Of a stretch of DNA of 23,529 bases, positions 15,407 to 23,431 are shown piece after piece. The DNA lies in the NCBI GenBank assembly GCA_035547915.1, contig DASZTS010000063.1:1-23529 (forward strand), read 5' to 3'. The position numbers and the translations under genes were made by a program. Position 1 is the first letter of the stretch; each line of letters starts with the position of its first letter. The notes beneath the pieces were generated by a model. It ran no database searches and was not told where the DNA came from. It was given only the letters and a program-made list of their open reading frames with translations. This stretch comes from DASSFG01 sp035547915. Its GTDB lineage: Bacteria; Planctomycetota; Planctomycetia; Pirellulales; JAICIG01.

Positions 15407-16921
15407 TCAGGCCGGCGAGGCGAGGCTTTCGCCGCCGGGCCAGTCGGGCGAGCCGCGCGACGCCGTGGAGTTCGACTTCGTGGTCAGCAGCTCGCGCAGT
15501 ACGCGGGAGTCGACGGGTTTTACGAGATGATGGTCGAACCCGGCCGATTGCGTGCGCTCGCGGTCCGCGGCCTGTCCCCAGCCGGTCACGGCGATCAACA
15601 GGGACTGCGCGGTGGAGGGCACGCGACGCAGACGCCGTGCGACCTCCAAACCGTCCATCTCGGGCATGCCCAGGTCAAGCAACACCACTTCGGGTGCGGC
15701 GACCGGAGCCGCAGCGAGCGCGGAGCGGCCGTCGTGGAACGTTTGCACTTGGTGGCCGGCGAGCCGCAACAGTTCCGTCAGCGTGTGAGCGGCGTCGGCG
15801 TTGTCGTCGACCACGAAGATGCGCCGGCTCTCGCCACCCGAGTTGCCCGATGCGGCGGTCCGTTGCGCGTTTGCCGGCGGTTCGTCGACGGGTGTCAGAG
15901 GGAGGCGCACGACGAACTCGCTCCCCTTGTTCAAGCCTTCGCTGCGCGCTTCGACCGAGCCCCCCATCAACTCCAGCAGGCTTTTGACGAGCGTCAGGCC
16001 GATGCCGAGCCCGCCCTGGCCACCCTGCACCGGCGGCGCCTGCGTGAACAGCTCGAACACCTGCGAGAGCATGTCGGGCGCAATGCCGATACCCGTGTCG
16101 CGAACACTGATCTCGGCTTCGTCATCGAGGCGTCGGCCGCGGATCCGAATCTTGCCGCCGGGCGGCGTGAACTTGGCCGCGTTGTTCAACAGGTTGGCGA
16201 TGACCTGCGACAGACGGATAGGATCGGCGGTGAGTCGCACGGGTTCGTCGGGCAGTTCGACCGTCAACTCGTGCCCCTTGCTCTCGACCAAACCGCGCCC
16301 CGCTTCCAGGGCCCGCGCCACCACGGCTTGCAGGTCGGTGGGTTCCCTGCGCAGTTCGATCTTGCCACGCGTGATGCGCGACACGTCAAGCAGGTCGTCC
16401 ACCAGCCGCGTCAGGTGTTGCACCTGCCTGCCCATCACCTCGTAGACCCATTTCGTGTTGGTCGCTTCGACGCCAGGTTGGCGCAGCAGGTCGAGGCCCA
16501 TGCTGATCGGTGCCAGCGGGTTGCGTAGCTCGTGCGCGAGGATCGCCAGAAACTCGTCCTTCCGGCGATCGGCCGCTTCTGCCCGTCGCCGCGCCGCGCG
16601 CTGCGACTCGCTCAGGGCGGCCATCGACAGCCCGGTGAAGAAGAACAGACTCAGACCGACCATCGCCCGCAAGGGCGGATCGGGCGGCGTGTTGGGCTCG
16701 AAGAGCGAACCGGAGATGACGAGGGTCAACACGAGTGCCAGCAAGGACGGCCCAAGACCCCCGAACCATGAAGCGATGATCACGGCGGCGAAGAAGATCA
16801 TGAAGCCCCCGCCGGCCAGCGGTTGATCCAGCCAGAAGCGCAGCAGCGCCGCCACGGCGATGATCGCCACCGCACCGCCATAGCGCAACCAAGCAGCTCG
16901 TTTTACCTCGGAAAACAACAT
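15407..16921 (-). CDS. Hybrid sensor histidine kinase/response regulator
   Basis: A 504-residue signalling protein. Three to four hydrophobic helices (residues about 15-100, DUF4118-like, for example AVAIIAVAALLRFWL, MIFFAAVIIASWFGG, LLALVLTLVIS) anchor it in the inner membrane with little periplasmic sequence. HisKA follows, with the phosphoacceptor His130 in FLAILAHELRNPLAP. The HATPase domain shows the N box (LLNNAAKF, 244-251), DTGIGI (275-280) and GLGIGL (304-309). A C-terminal receiver has acidic Asp372/373, phosphoacceptor Asp416 (LLDLGMPEMDG) and Lys468 (VKP). All key residues are intact. There is no separate regulator gene or output domain nearby, so it is an orphan hybrid kinase that probably passes phosphate to a partner elsewhere. 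ATG 16921 is used; the ribosome site is weak. Confidence 0.95.
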   Translation of the reverse strand: MLFSEVKRAAWLRYGGAVAIIAVAALLRFWLDQPLAGGGFMIFFAAVIIASWFGGLGPSLLALVLTLVISGSLFEPNTPPDPPLRAMVGLSLFFFTGLSMAALSESQRAARRRAEAADRRKDEFLAILAHELRNPLAPISMGLDLLRQPGVEATNTKWVYEVMGRQVQHLTRLVDDLLDVSRITRGKIELRREPTDLQAVVARALEAGRGLVESKGHELTVELPDEPVRLTADPIRLSQVIANLLNNAAKFTPPGGKIRIRGRRLDDEAEISVRDTGIGIAPDMLSQVFELFTQAPPVQGGQGGLGIGLTLVKSLLELMGGSVEARSEGLNKGSEFVVRLPLTPVDEPPANAQRTAASGNSGGESRRIFVVDDNADAAHTLTELLRLAGHQVQTFHDGRSALAAAPVAAPEVVLLDLGMPEMDGLEVARRLRRVPSTAQSLLIAVTGWGQAADRERTQSAGFDHHLVKPVDSRVLRELLTTKSNSTASRGSPDWPGGESLASPA

Positions 16922-17069
16922 CGACGATTATCGCGTCATTCGGTCGACTTACCCCGTGCGTATTTTAGTTCGTAGCGTGGGCATTGCCCACCGATCGCAC
17001 CGGCCGGGCCAGGTATCCGGCTTGGCTTATCGAGGGAGTTGTGCCAGTCGAGCCACAGCATCGGCAGTC

Positions 17070-17672
17070 CTACGGCTTGCTTCCGTCACGTTCCCGAGAA
17101 ACGGCCCTGAGCACCGACGCCGCCGAATCCCGCCCGAATCTCTTCTGTAGGCGGCGCACAATCGGGTAGCCGAGCCGAGCCAAGATGTGGTTCGGCTTCG
17201 AAAAGGCCAAGATGTCGTACCAGACACTGTTGTCAGTCCGCTGCCACTCGATCAAGAAGCGCTCTTCGCCGCTCTCCACATGGCCGGGCAAGGTTCCGTA
17301 AGCGAAACCGAAACGGGTGACCGGTCCTACTTCATCCACGACGTAGACGATTCGGCAAGAGTTGAGCCACCACAGACCCATCGCCCGCCCGAGCACCGCC
17401 ACAACCTCGCCCGGCCGGATCGGAGTGTCAGCCGACCAGGCTTCGACCCAACCAAGCCGAAATTGTTCCCAACGTTGCAATGCGGCCCGGCCCGCCTGAA
17501 AGACGGCCTCTCCCTCGCCGAGCCTAATGCGCGTGTGATCGACAACGAAATCGCCAGGCGGCTCGTCCGCGGTTGCGCCGACCGCCGCATAGCTGAAGGG
17601 AAGCCCGGCCTGCTCCGAGAGAAAGCGGCGTATCGATTCGGCAGTTGGCTTTCGCAGCGACAACTTCGTCAC
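17070..17672 (-). CDS. DUF1990 family protein
   Basis: About 200 residues, resembling the DUF1990 (UPF0548) family found in bacteria and plants, function unknown. Features include PFSYAAVGAT near the start, DHTRIRLGEGEAVFQAGRAAL, a tryptophan-rich middle (WEQFRLGWVEAW), a hydrophobic VVAVLGRAMGLWWLNSCRIVYVVDE, and GFAYGTLPGHVESGEERFLIEW, which is the strongest family signature. I chose the GTG at 17672 because AAGGA stands nine bases upstream; the TTG at 17681 abuts that same ribosome site and is too close. The N-terminus then reads MTKLSLRKPTAESIRRFL. It is an isolated gene, 148 nt upstream of the kinase gene on the same strand. Confidence 0.82.
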   Translation of the reverse strand: MTKLSLRKPTAESIRRFLSEQAGLPFSYAAVGATADEPPGDFVVDHTRIRLGEGEAVFQAGRAALQRWEQFRLGWVEAWSADTPIRPGEVVAVLGRAMGLWWLNSCRIVYVVDEVGPVTRFGFAYGTLPGHVESGEERFLIEWQRTDNSVWYDILAFSKPNHILARLGYPIVRRLQKRFGRDSAASVLRAVSRERDGSKP

Positions 17673-17897
17673 GGTCGGCAATCCTTCACGCGTACGGTGG
17701 CCGGAAGTCCGTCTTATCGCTTGGCTTGGATTTTCCGATCCATGACGATAGCGCCGTGCCGTTGCCGGTCGCCTCGTCGTTACATTTTAGAAAGCCTGCG
17801 TTCAACGGAGATTCTTCGGCGGCGGGGGACGCATACAATCGACAGCGAACGGTTCTCATGGGGAGGCCGTTATACCGGGAAGCCCACGAGGTGCGTT

Positions 17898-18356
17898 ATG
17901 CGAACTGCTGTTCTGACCGCGGTGGTCTTGGTCTGGAGTTCGTTGTTCCTGACGTCACGTGCAGACGCCCAAGTCGGCGTCTATACGATGAACGCCGGGT
18001 CGCAGGTTTCGGTCTATCCACCCTTCGGCTACGGCGGCGTCTATCCGGGACAGACTTATTTAGCACAGGGTCAGGCCTATTCAGCGGCGGGCTACACAGG
18101 ACAAGTTTATGGCGCGCCTCTTTTCAACACCGGACAGGTTTACACGGTGCCGTATGCCTATTCGGCGCCATACGGCTATTCGACGGTCGGTTACGGCACG
18201 CCGGGCTACTATCCGGCTCCGGTCTACAACAATCCTTACTATGGCGGTTTCTTGCGTTACGCCCAGTATCGCAACAGGCGATATGGCGGTGGGCACATGT
18301 TCTACTCCTATTTCCCCCAATACCAGAGCGAAACGACCGGAATCTTCGATCGTTGA
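17898..18356 (+). CDS. Secreted Tyr/Gly-rich low-complexity protein
   Basis: A 152-residue protein with a signal peptide (MRTAVLTAVVLVWSSLFLTS, likely cut after SRADA). The mature part is dominated by Tyr, Gly, Pro and Gln in loose GQxY and GYG repeats (QTYLAQGQAYSAAGYTGQVY, then PYAYSAPYGYSTVGYG), ending with basic YRNRRYGGG and SYFPQYQSETTG. No cysteine and no catalytic motif are present. The make-up suggests an adhesive, structural or surface protein, possibly cross-linked through tyrosines; this is inference only. ATG 17898 follows GAGGTG (17888-17893) at a short spacing; the frame upstream to 17187 is an unrelated non-coding extension over the DUF1990 gene. Confidence 0.75.
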   Translation: MRTAVLTAVVLVWSSLFLTSRADAQVGVYTMNAGSQVSVYPPFGYGGVYPGQTYLAQGQAYSAAGYTGQVYGAPLFNTGQVYTVPYAYSAPYGYSTVGYGTPGYYPAPVYNNPYYGGFLRYAQYRNRRYGGGHMFYSYFPQYQSETTGIFDR

Positions 18357-18436
18357 CGAATATAGAGTAGCCCTCGGGCATAATAGCCCTCACGCCGACC
18401 CACGTCACACGAGCATCACGACTATCGTACCGCGAG

Positions 18437-18455
18437 GCCATCACGACGGAACGTG
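18437..18455. repeat. 19-nt dispersed palindromic motif, copy 2
   Basis: GCCATCACGACGGAACGTG differs from the 5878-5896 copy at one base. Here the stem extends to ATCACG/CGTGAT (18440-18457). It lies in the gap between the convergent Tyr-rich gene and pntB. Confidence 0.4.
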
Positions 18456-18480
18456 ATCCGCCCGTCCGGTTTGCTGGGCG

Positions 18481-18500
18481 GAGCCGAACCCACTCGGCTC
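18481..18500. terminator. Hairpin between convergent genes
   Basis: GAGCCGA (18481-18487) and TCGGCTC (18494-18500) form a perfect 7-bp stem with a 6-nt loop, 16 nt beyond the pntB stop. No long T-run follows, so it is a plausible but weak terminator for either converging gene. Confidence 0.4.
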
Positions 18501-18515
18501 TCTATAGACTGATTC

Positions 18516-20072
18516 TTAGGCGTTCTTAACCGCCGAGACGAGTTGGGTGAGCGAACTCTTGGCGTCGCCGAAGAGTAGCGAAGCCTTGGGATTGTAGAAG
18601 AGTTCGTTCTCGATGCCGGAGAAACCCGGATTCATGCTCCGTTTGAGCACGATGATCCGCTGTGCCTGATCGGCGTTCAGTATGGGCATACCATAGATGG
18701 GGCTCGAGGCGTCGTTCCGCGCCGCGGGGTTCACCACGTCGTTGGCGCCGATGATCAGCGCCACGTCGGCCCGGCCGAACTCGTGGTTGATGTCTTCCAT
18801 GTCGTAAAGCCGGTCGTAGGGTACGTTCGCTTCGGCCAGCAACACGTTCATGTGGCCCGGCATGCGGCCGGCCACGGGATGGATGGCATACTTCACCTCG
18901 CCACCGCGCTTCTCGATCAACTCGGCCAGTTCGCGCACCTGGTGCTGGGCCTGGGCCACCGCCATCCCGTAACCGGGCACGACGATAACCAACCGGGCGT
19001 AGGCCAGTTGCAACGCCGCATCGTCCACCGAGATGGAATGCACCGTCAGGCCTTCGGTCGACATGGTCGTTCCGGCCACTGCGTCGCCGCCGCCGAACGC
19101 GCCGAATATTACGTTGGTGAACGAGCGGTTCATGGCCTTGCTCATCAAGATCGACAGCAAGAAGCCGCTCGCCCCGTCGAGCGCCCCGGCGATGATGAGC
19201 ACGCTGTTGTGCAAGGCGAAGCCCGTGGCCGACGATGCCAGGCCCGCATAGGAATTGAGCAGCGAGATCACCACGGGCATGTCGGCCCCGCCGATCGGCA
19301 ACACGATGAGCACGCCCACCGCCAGACCGATCGCGATCATCATATAGAAACAGACGCCGCTCAATCCGCCCGCCGGGTTGAGCGTCAGATAGACGAACAG
19401 CAAGAAGCCGATGACGAAGAGCGAAATATTCGACGCGTTCTGACCGCGGTATGTGATCGGCTGGCTCGGTACGAGTCCTTGGAGCTTGCCGAACGCCATC
19501 ACACTGCCCGTGATGGTCAGCGACCCGAAAAGCACCTCGAAGCCGAGCGCCGCCATCTCGACCCGGCCGATCGAGTGCACCTCTGTCGGCGGGGCGGGGG
19601 CCGAGGTTGTCGGCATGGCCGCGGCCGTTTGCACGTGGGCTTTATCGACGACCGGAAGCTCAGTGCCGGCTTCGTGAAAGTGGGCGATGCCGACCATGGT
19701 GGCGGCCAGCGCACCGAATGCGTGCGAGATGGCGGTCCGCTGTGGCACGGCGGTCATCGGCATCCAGATGGAGATGGCCGCGCCGATGGCCGATCCCAAC
19801 ACCATGCCGGCGATGATCCAGCCGTAGGTGATGATCTGCGCGTCGATCAGGGTGCCGATGACCGCCACGGCCATCCCCAGCGCGGCGAGTTGCATGCCGC
19901 GGCGAGCCTTGGCCGGGTTCGTCAGCCCCTTGAGACCGAAGATGAAGAGGACCGAGGCGCCCAGGTACGAAATCTGGGTGAGCACCACGCGCGGGTCCAA
20001 TGTGGAAGACGCACCGGCGTCGGCATTGCCGACCGCGGCGGCGAGCAGGTTGGCAAGCGCAGCGAAGCTCAC
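18516..20072 (-). CDS. pntB: NAD(P) transhydrogenase subunit beta
   Basis: A 518-residue membrane protein, the beta subunit of proton-translocating transhydrogenase, which couples hydride transfer from NADH to NADP+ with proton flow. The N-terminal part is a multi-helix membrane domain (many hydrophobic segments to about residue 340). The C-terminal NADP(H)-binding domain III starts around residue 360 with VIVVPGYGMAVAQAQ and includes YAIHPVAGRMPGHMNVLLAEA, GANDVVNPAARND and VLKRSMNPGFSG, all strong family marks. It is longer than the usual ~460 residues: an extra Pro/Ala/Thr-rich loop (about 120-165, including AAAMPTTSAPAPPTEVHS) sits between membrane segments. It starts with GTG, overlapping the pntAB stop by four bases. 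Confidence 0.96.
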   Translation of the reverse strand: MSFAALANLLAAAVGNADAGASSTLDPRVVLTQISYLGASVLFIFGLKGLTNPAKARRGMQLAALGMAVAVIGTLIDAQIITYGWIIAGMVLGSAIGAAISIWMPMTAVPQRTAISHAFGALAATMVGIAHFHEAGTELPVVDKAHVQTAAAMPTTSAPAPPTEVHSIGRVEMAALGFEVLFGSLTITGSVMAFGKLQGLVPSQPITYRGQNASNISLFVIGFLLFVYLTLNPAGGLSGVCFYMMIAIGLAVGVLIVLPIGGADMPVVISLLNSYAGLASSATGFALHNSVLIIAGALDGASGFLLSILMSKAMNRSFTNVIFGAFGGGDAVAGTTMSTEGLTVHSISVDDAALQLAYARLVIVVPGYGMAVAQAQHQVRELAELIEKRGGEVKYAIHPVAGRMPGHMNVLLAEANVPYDRLYDMEDINHEFGRADVALIIGANDVVNPAARNDASSPIYGMPILNADQAQRIIVLKRSMNPGFSGIENELFYNPKASLLFGDAKSSLTQLVSAVKNA

Positions 20073-20365
20073 GGCTTTGGCTTCTGCTCCTGGCGCTTGA
20101 ACATCTTCAACATCCGATCCGTGATCATGAAGCCGCCGACCACGTTGATCATGGCCGCGGTCACCGCGATGAATCCCAATATGGTGCTGGCCATGTGGCC
20201 GCTACCGCGACCGGCCATCACCAGCGAGCCGACCAGCGAGATGCCCGAAATGGCGTTGGTGGCCGACATCAAGGGCGTGTGCAAAAGCGGAGGCACGCGG
20301 GTGATGACCTGGTAGCCGACGAACCCCGCGAGCACGAAGACGTACATCTGCAAGAATTCCGTCAT
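20069..20365 (-). CDS. pntAB: NAD(P) transhydrogenase alpha-2 (membrane) subunit
   Basis: A 98-residue protein with three hydrophobic helices, matching the membrane part of the split alpha subunit: FVLAGFVGYQVITRVPPLLHTPLMSATNAISGI is the family signature at residues 10-42, and ILGFIAVTAAMINVVGGFMITDRML lies near the C-terminus. It forms the proton channel with PntB. Its stop overlaps the pntB GTG (GTGA), so the two are coupled. The soluble NAD(H)-binding alpha-1 subunit, normally encoded immediately upstream, is absent: 172 nt upstream lies an unrelated large gene. ATG 20365 has only a weak ribosome site. Confidence 0.95.
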   Translation of the reverse strand: MTEFLQMYVFVLAGFVGYQVITRVPPLLHTPLMSATNAISGISLVGSLVMAGRGSGHMASTILGFIAVTAAMINVVGGFMITDRMLKMFKRQEQKPKP

Positions 20366-20537
20366 CGTCTTGCCAACCTATCGGCTGTTGCTTCTACCCG
20401 TGCTCGATGCTTACGGCGGTCGACGTGGAAGCCGCTGCTGGGTGTATTGCCGCGCAGCACCCAACGATCCACGTGCGAATGCTATCGTGATTACCCTCGG
20501 ATCGCAAGGGTGTCGCGCGACGAACCTGCGATGGGGT

Positions 20538-23087
20538 CTAATAGAGCGGTCCCACCACCATGCGGCGGGCCTGTCGGGCTACAGCGGCGTTACCGAAGGA
20601 GAGACCGATCCAGCCGTCGGAGAGGGTGCATTGCGTGACTCCCAGTCCGGCCAGACGCGGATCGGCCAGCACGGCCGGGCTGAAGAACACCAACTCGCGG
20701 TCGTGCGAAAAGACCTTGCTGAAGATGCCTCGCAACGCGATCTGCGGCTCGCGACCGAAATGCTCGCCCCGGAGTTGCACCGTGCCATCGCGCACCAAAC
20801 GGACATCGAGGCCCGCGACCCTCGGCCGATAGTAGACACGAACCTGGAAATCTCGCCAGCTCTTGGGAAACCGCCGTAGCTCGGCCACACCCAGCGTCAG
20901 CTCGACGCGCTCCTGATCAAACCGGACGACCACGGCGTCGCGCTTGGCGAACGTCACCTGCAAGTCGGTCGGGTACTCTTCGGAGAGCGCTTCGGGCGGC
21001 AGTTTGAACGCCGCTACGAGCCGCTGCTGCAATTCGGGTAGCGTGAACGTGCGGCCGTCGACGTCGAGCCGGTCGCACACGTTGTTCACCAGCGATTGGT
21101 GGATCTGCACACTGGCCAGACTGTCGATGAGCGCCATCGGTCGCGGCGTCGAAGCGGCGAGTTGTTCGTCGCCGGCCAGCCTCAGCCGCGAGGTCAGGCG
21201 GGCTTCGGTCGATTGCAACTCGATCACCGTCGGCTGCAGCGCCAGCCCTTCCAGCGTCGTGACGACCTGCTGGCGATAGAGCTGCTTGGCCTGTTCCAGC
21301 TTGGGCTCGATGGCCGAGTCGATCTCCTCCTGGACCCGCGTGGCGACCTTGCGGCGGGCCACGCGGCGTACCGCCGGCTCGGTCTCGGCGTGCTTGGCCC
21401 GAGCGATCGCTTCCACCACCGAACCCAGGACGGGCACGTCGTCGTAGTCGGTCTCGATGCCGCGTAGACGCGAGCTATTGCTCACCTCTGCTTGGGTGGG
21501 CCAGGCCTGGAGGCCCTCGGCCGTCAATTGAAATTGCTTGCGCGCGAGGTAGGCCGAGTCGCTGTTGCTATAGACCGTGACCGGATCGCGCCGCGACGCG
21601 GTCCGCGCGAAGACGATTCCCTTGGCCTCCAAGGCGAAGCGAATCTGCCGCGGGTCGGGTATCAGGCGGATGCTGAGCCGTGCGGTCGAGCTGCTCCAAC
21701 CGCGAGTGGGCACCCCCAAAATGCGGTCGTGTACCGGCCCTTCGACGGCCGGCGGTGCCGGTACCAGGCGGTTGACCAACTCGTTAGAAACGACAAACCG
21801 CAGGTTTGAGTTGCGATAGTTCCATTCCAGCCAACGGCGCGTGCGGGCCGTCAGCCTCTCGTCGCGCACGGCCAGGCGAACCACATCGCTCGCCAATTCG
21901 CGGCCGTCGTCGGTCAAACCGGTCTGCTCGAACCGCTCCAAGTCCGCGAAAAGCTTGTGGAGTTGGAGCCGGGCACCACTCCCCTCACTGCGCGGGTCGG
22001 GCACGGGCACCTGTCGCAGATCGCCGGAGAGCGAAACGGTCTGGTTCTTGCCAGCCTTGGCGGGTTTTGCTTTCGGTTCGGCTGCCGCCCCGGCCAACTC
22101 CGGAACAAGCTCCCAGAGATCGAGACGGCGCAGCACGGCATAACGCAGCCGCCGCAGTTCGCCCTTGTGCGGCGCATCGGGCCGCACGATGAGCAGCGGG
22201 TTGTCGGCATCGACCAGGTCGCGCAACCGTTTCAGGGCCAGCGCCGTGCGTGGGAAGTTCAGTTCGTTGGGCTTCGTCCGCACGATCTCGCGCACGACCT
22301 CTCCCACGCGCACGGCCCACTCGCCCGCGTCGCACTCGTAGGCCAGGCGGTCGATTTCGTCGATGAGCGCCGTCGGTTCGCCCCACAAGCCGGGCGTCGG
22401 GCGAGTCGATTTCTTCCGGCTGCGCCGTACGCTCTCCGCGGTTCGCCCCTTGGCAGAACTCCGCCCGGGCCGTTTTTCGGCCGTCGCGCGGGGCGTAGGG
22501 GCGATCGGGCGGGTTTCCTGCTCGTCGACTGGTTCCGCTGCCGGACCTAACGGCGTCTCATCTTGGTCCGAAGCCGCCACGGACTCGGACAAGCCCGGTC
22601 CATCGTCCGCTTGCAACCCGTCGCTATTCGATTCGGCGGCTGCCAGCGAAGTCGCTGACATGGACCGCGAAGGACTTGGGTCGCGCACCTCGTCCACCGG
22701 CTCGGTTTCCTCATTCGCTCGACCACAATCGGGTGGTGCGAAGAAGGCCAACCGATCGGCGTCTCCGGCCAGCGGCGAGTCTCCGGTGTACATGACCGGA
22801 TGGGTAACCGCATCCTGCACGGCAGGCGCAGCGGCTGCGGGCTCCGTGCGGTCGGGGGCCGACGGGGTTGCGATGCGATGCGCATGGGCGATCGCCACCA
22901 GCCGCCGGGGAGACGCAGACCGCCGCTCCCAGGAGCGCGGCTCTGCGACGCACCAAGCGAACAGCCCGGCCAGTACCAGCACCAGCGGCCAGACCGCAGG
23001 CTCTTTTTTGCCGATCATTTCTCCGTCTCGCTGCCGCCTGGCAGGCTCAGATGAGCCGCGCAGGCCAAAGACCAACCGTTCCGCCAT
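20538..23087 (-). CDS. Large membrane-anchored protein of unknown function
   Basis: An 849-residue protein. One N-terminal membrane helix (AVWPLVLVLAGLFAWCVAEP, residues 31-50) precedes a long Ser/Pro/Asp/Glu-rich linker to about 225 with a basic patch (RRSRKKSTRPTPG). A helical block follows (about 240-335, for example LIDEIDRLAYECDAGEWAVR), then a mixed region to the C-terminus with VEGPVHDRILGVPTRGW, an Ala/Arg-rich helical stretch (ARAKHAETEPAVRRVARRKV) and beta-rich ends such as DFQVRVYYRPRVAGLDVRLV. It is probably anchored with its bulk on the outer side of the inner membrane. I recognise no enzyme motif. Starts at 23087 or 23018 (MIGKKEP, preceded by GGAG) are both possible. It is not obviously linked to pntAB. 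Confidence 0.75.
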   Translation of the reverse strand: MAERLVFGLRGSSEPARRQRDGEMIGKKEPAVWPLVLVLAGLFAWCVAEPRSWERRSASPRRLVAIAHAHRIATPSAPDRTEPAAAAPAVQDAVTHPVMYTGDSPLAGDADRLAFFAPPDCGRANEETEPVDEVRDPSPSRSMSATSLAAAESNSDGLQADDGPGLSESVAASDQDETPLGPAAEPVDEQETRPIAPTPRATAEKRPGRSSAKGRTAESVRRSRKKSTRPTPGLWGEPTALIDEIDRLAYECDAGEWAVRVGEVVREIVRTKPNELNFPRTALALKRLRDLVDADNPLLIVRPDAPHKGELRRLRYAVLRRLDLWELVPELAGAAAEPKAKPAKAGKNQTVSLSGDLRQVPVPDPRSEGSGARLQLHKLFADLERFEQTGLTDDGRELASDVVRLAVRDERLTARTRRWLEWNYRNSNLRFVVSNELVNRLVPAPPAVEGPVHDRILGVPTRGWSSSTARLSIRLIPDPRQIRFALEAKGIVFARTASRRDPVTVYSNSDSAYLARKQFQLTAEGLQAWPTQAEVSNSSRLRGIETDYDDVPVLGSVVEAIARAKHAETEPAVRRVARRKVATRVQEEIDSAIEPKLEQAKQLYRQQVVTTLEGLALQPTVIELQSTEARLTSRLRLAGDEQLAASTPRPMALIDSLASVQIHQSLVNNVCDRLDVDGRTFTLPELQQRLVAAFKLPPEALSEEYPTDLQVTFAKRDAVVVRFDQERVELTLGVAELRRFPKSWRDFQVRVYYRPRVAGLDVRLVRDGTVQLRGEHFGREPQIALRGIFSKVFSHDRELVFFSPAVLADPRLAGLGVTQCTLSDGWIGLSFGNAAVARQARRMVVGPLY

Positions 23088-23206
23088 CTTTCAAGATCGG
23101 TCACCTAGGCAGATTGAATGGAGTTCCTGTCTCCGCGGGGCAAGTACGGCAATCTGGCGAAAAGAGATCACCTACCGTGGCTTTACCCAGCAGGACAAGT
23201 CTGCTC

Positions 23207-23231
23207 AAAAACCGTTCGAAGAACGTTTTTT
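23207..23231. terminator. Terminator-like hairpin flanked by A and T tracts
   Basis: The sequence from AAAAACCGTTC (23207-23217), loop GAA, to GAACGTTTTTT (23221-23231) forms an 11-bp stem with one mismatch. A-tract on one side and T-tract on the other suit intrinsic termination on either strand, probably for a gene entering from the right. Confidence 0.6.
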
Positions 23232-23369
23232 CTCCTATCGAAGCGAGCGGTCTGTCGGCGGCCGCGTAGTTTGCGCCGGCGGCACACTGCCTCAGACCCG
23301 TTCGCCGCAACGTAGGTTATCGGAAGGGCAGGCTCCAAATGTTGATAAACGTCCCGTTCCGGACTGCGC

Positions 23370-23431
23370 AAATCCAGCGAAATTGGCCCAGGGGTGCATA
23401 AGGGGATTTGTTTTTTCGCTGCCCTGGGCCA
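23370..23431. other. Interleaved inverted arms (pseudoknot-like order)
   Basis: Three short arms occur in order: AAATCC (23370-23375), CAGCGAAA (23375-23382) and TGGCCCAGGG (23384-23393). Their reverse complements follow in the same order: GGATTT (23404-23409), TTTCGCTG (23414-23421) and CCCTGGGCCA (23422-23431). Pairs of this order cannot form one simple nested hairpin; they suit a pseudoknot or alternative hairpins. Function is unknown. Confidence 0.45.

Noticed and set aside
17187..17897. Long N-terminal extension of the Tyr-rich protein frame
   Set aside because: It lies antisense to the DUF1990 gene and would place the signal peptide in the middle of the protein.
18783..20315. 510-residue + strand frame opposite pntB/pntAB
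   Set aside because: His/Arg/Gly-rich chance frame over two certain transhydrogenase genes.
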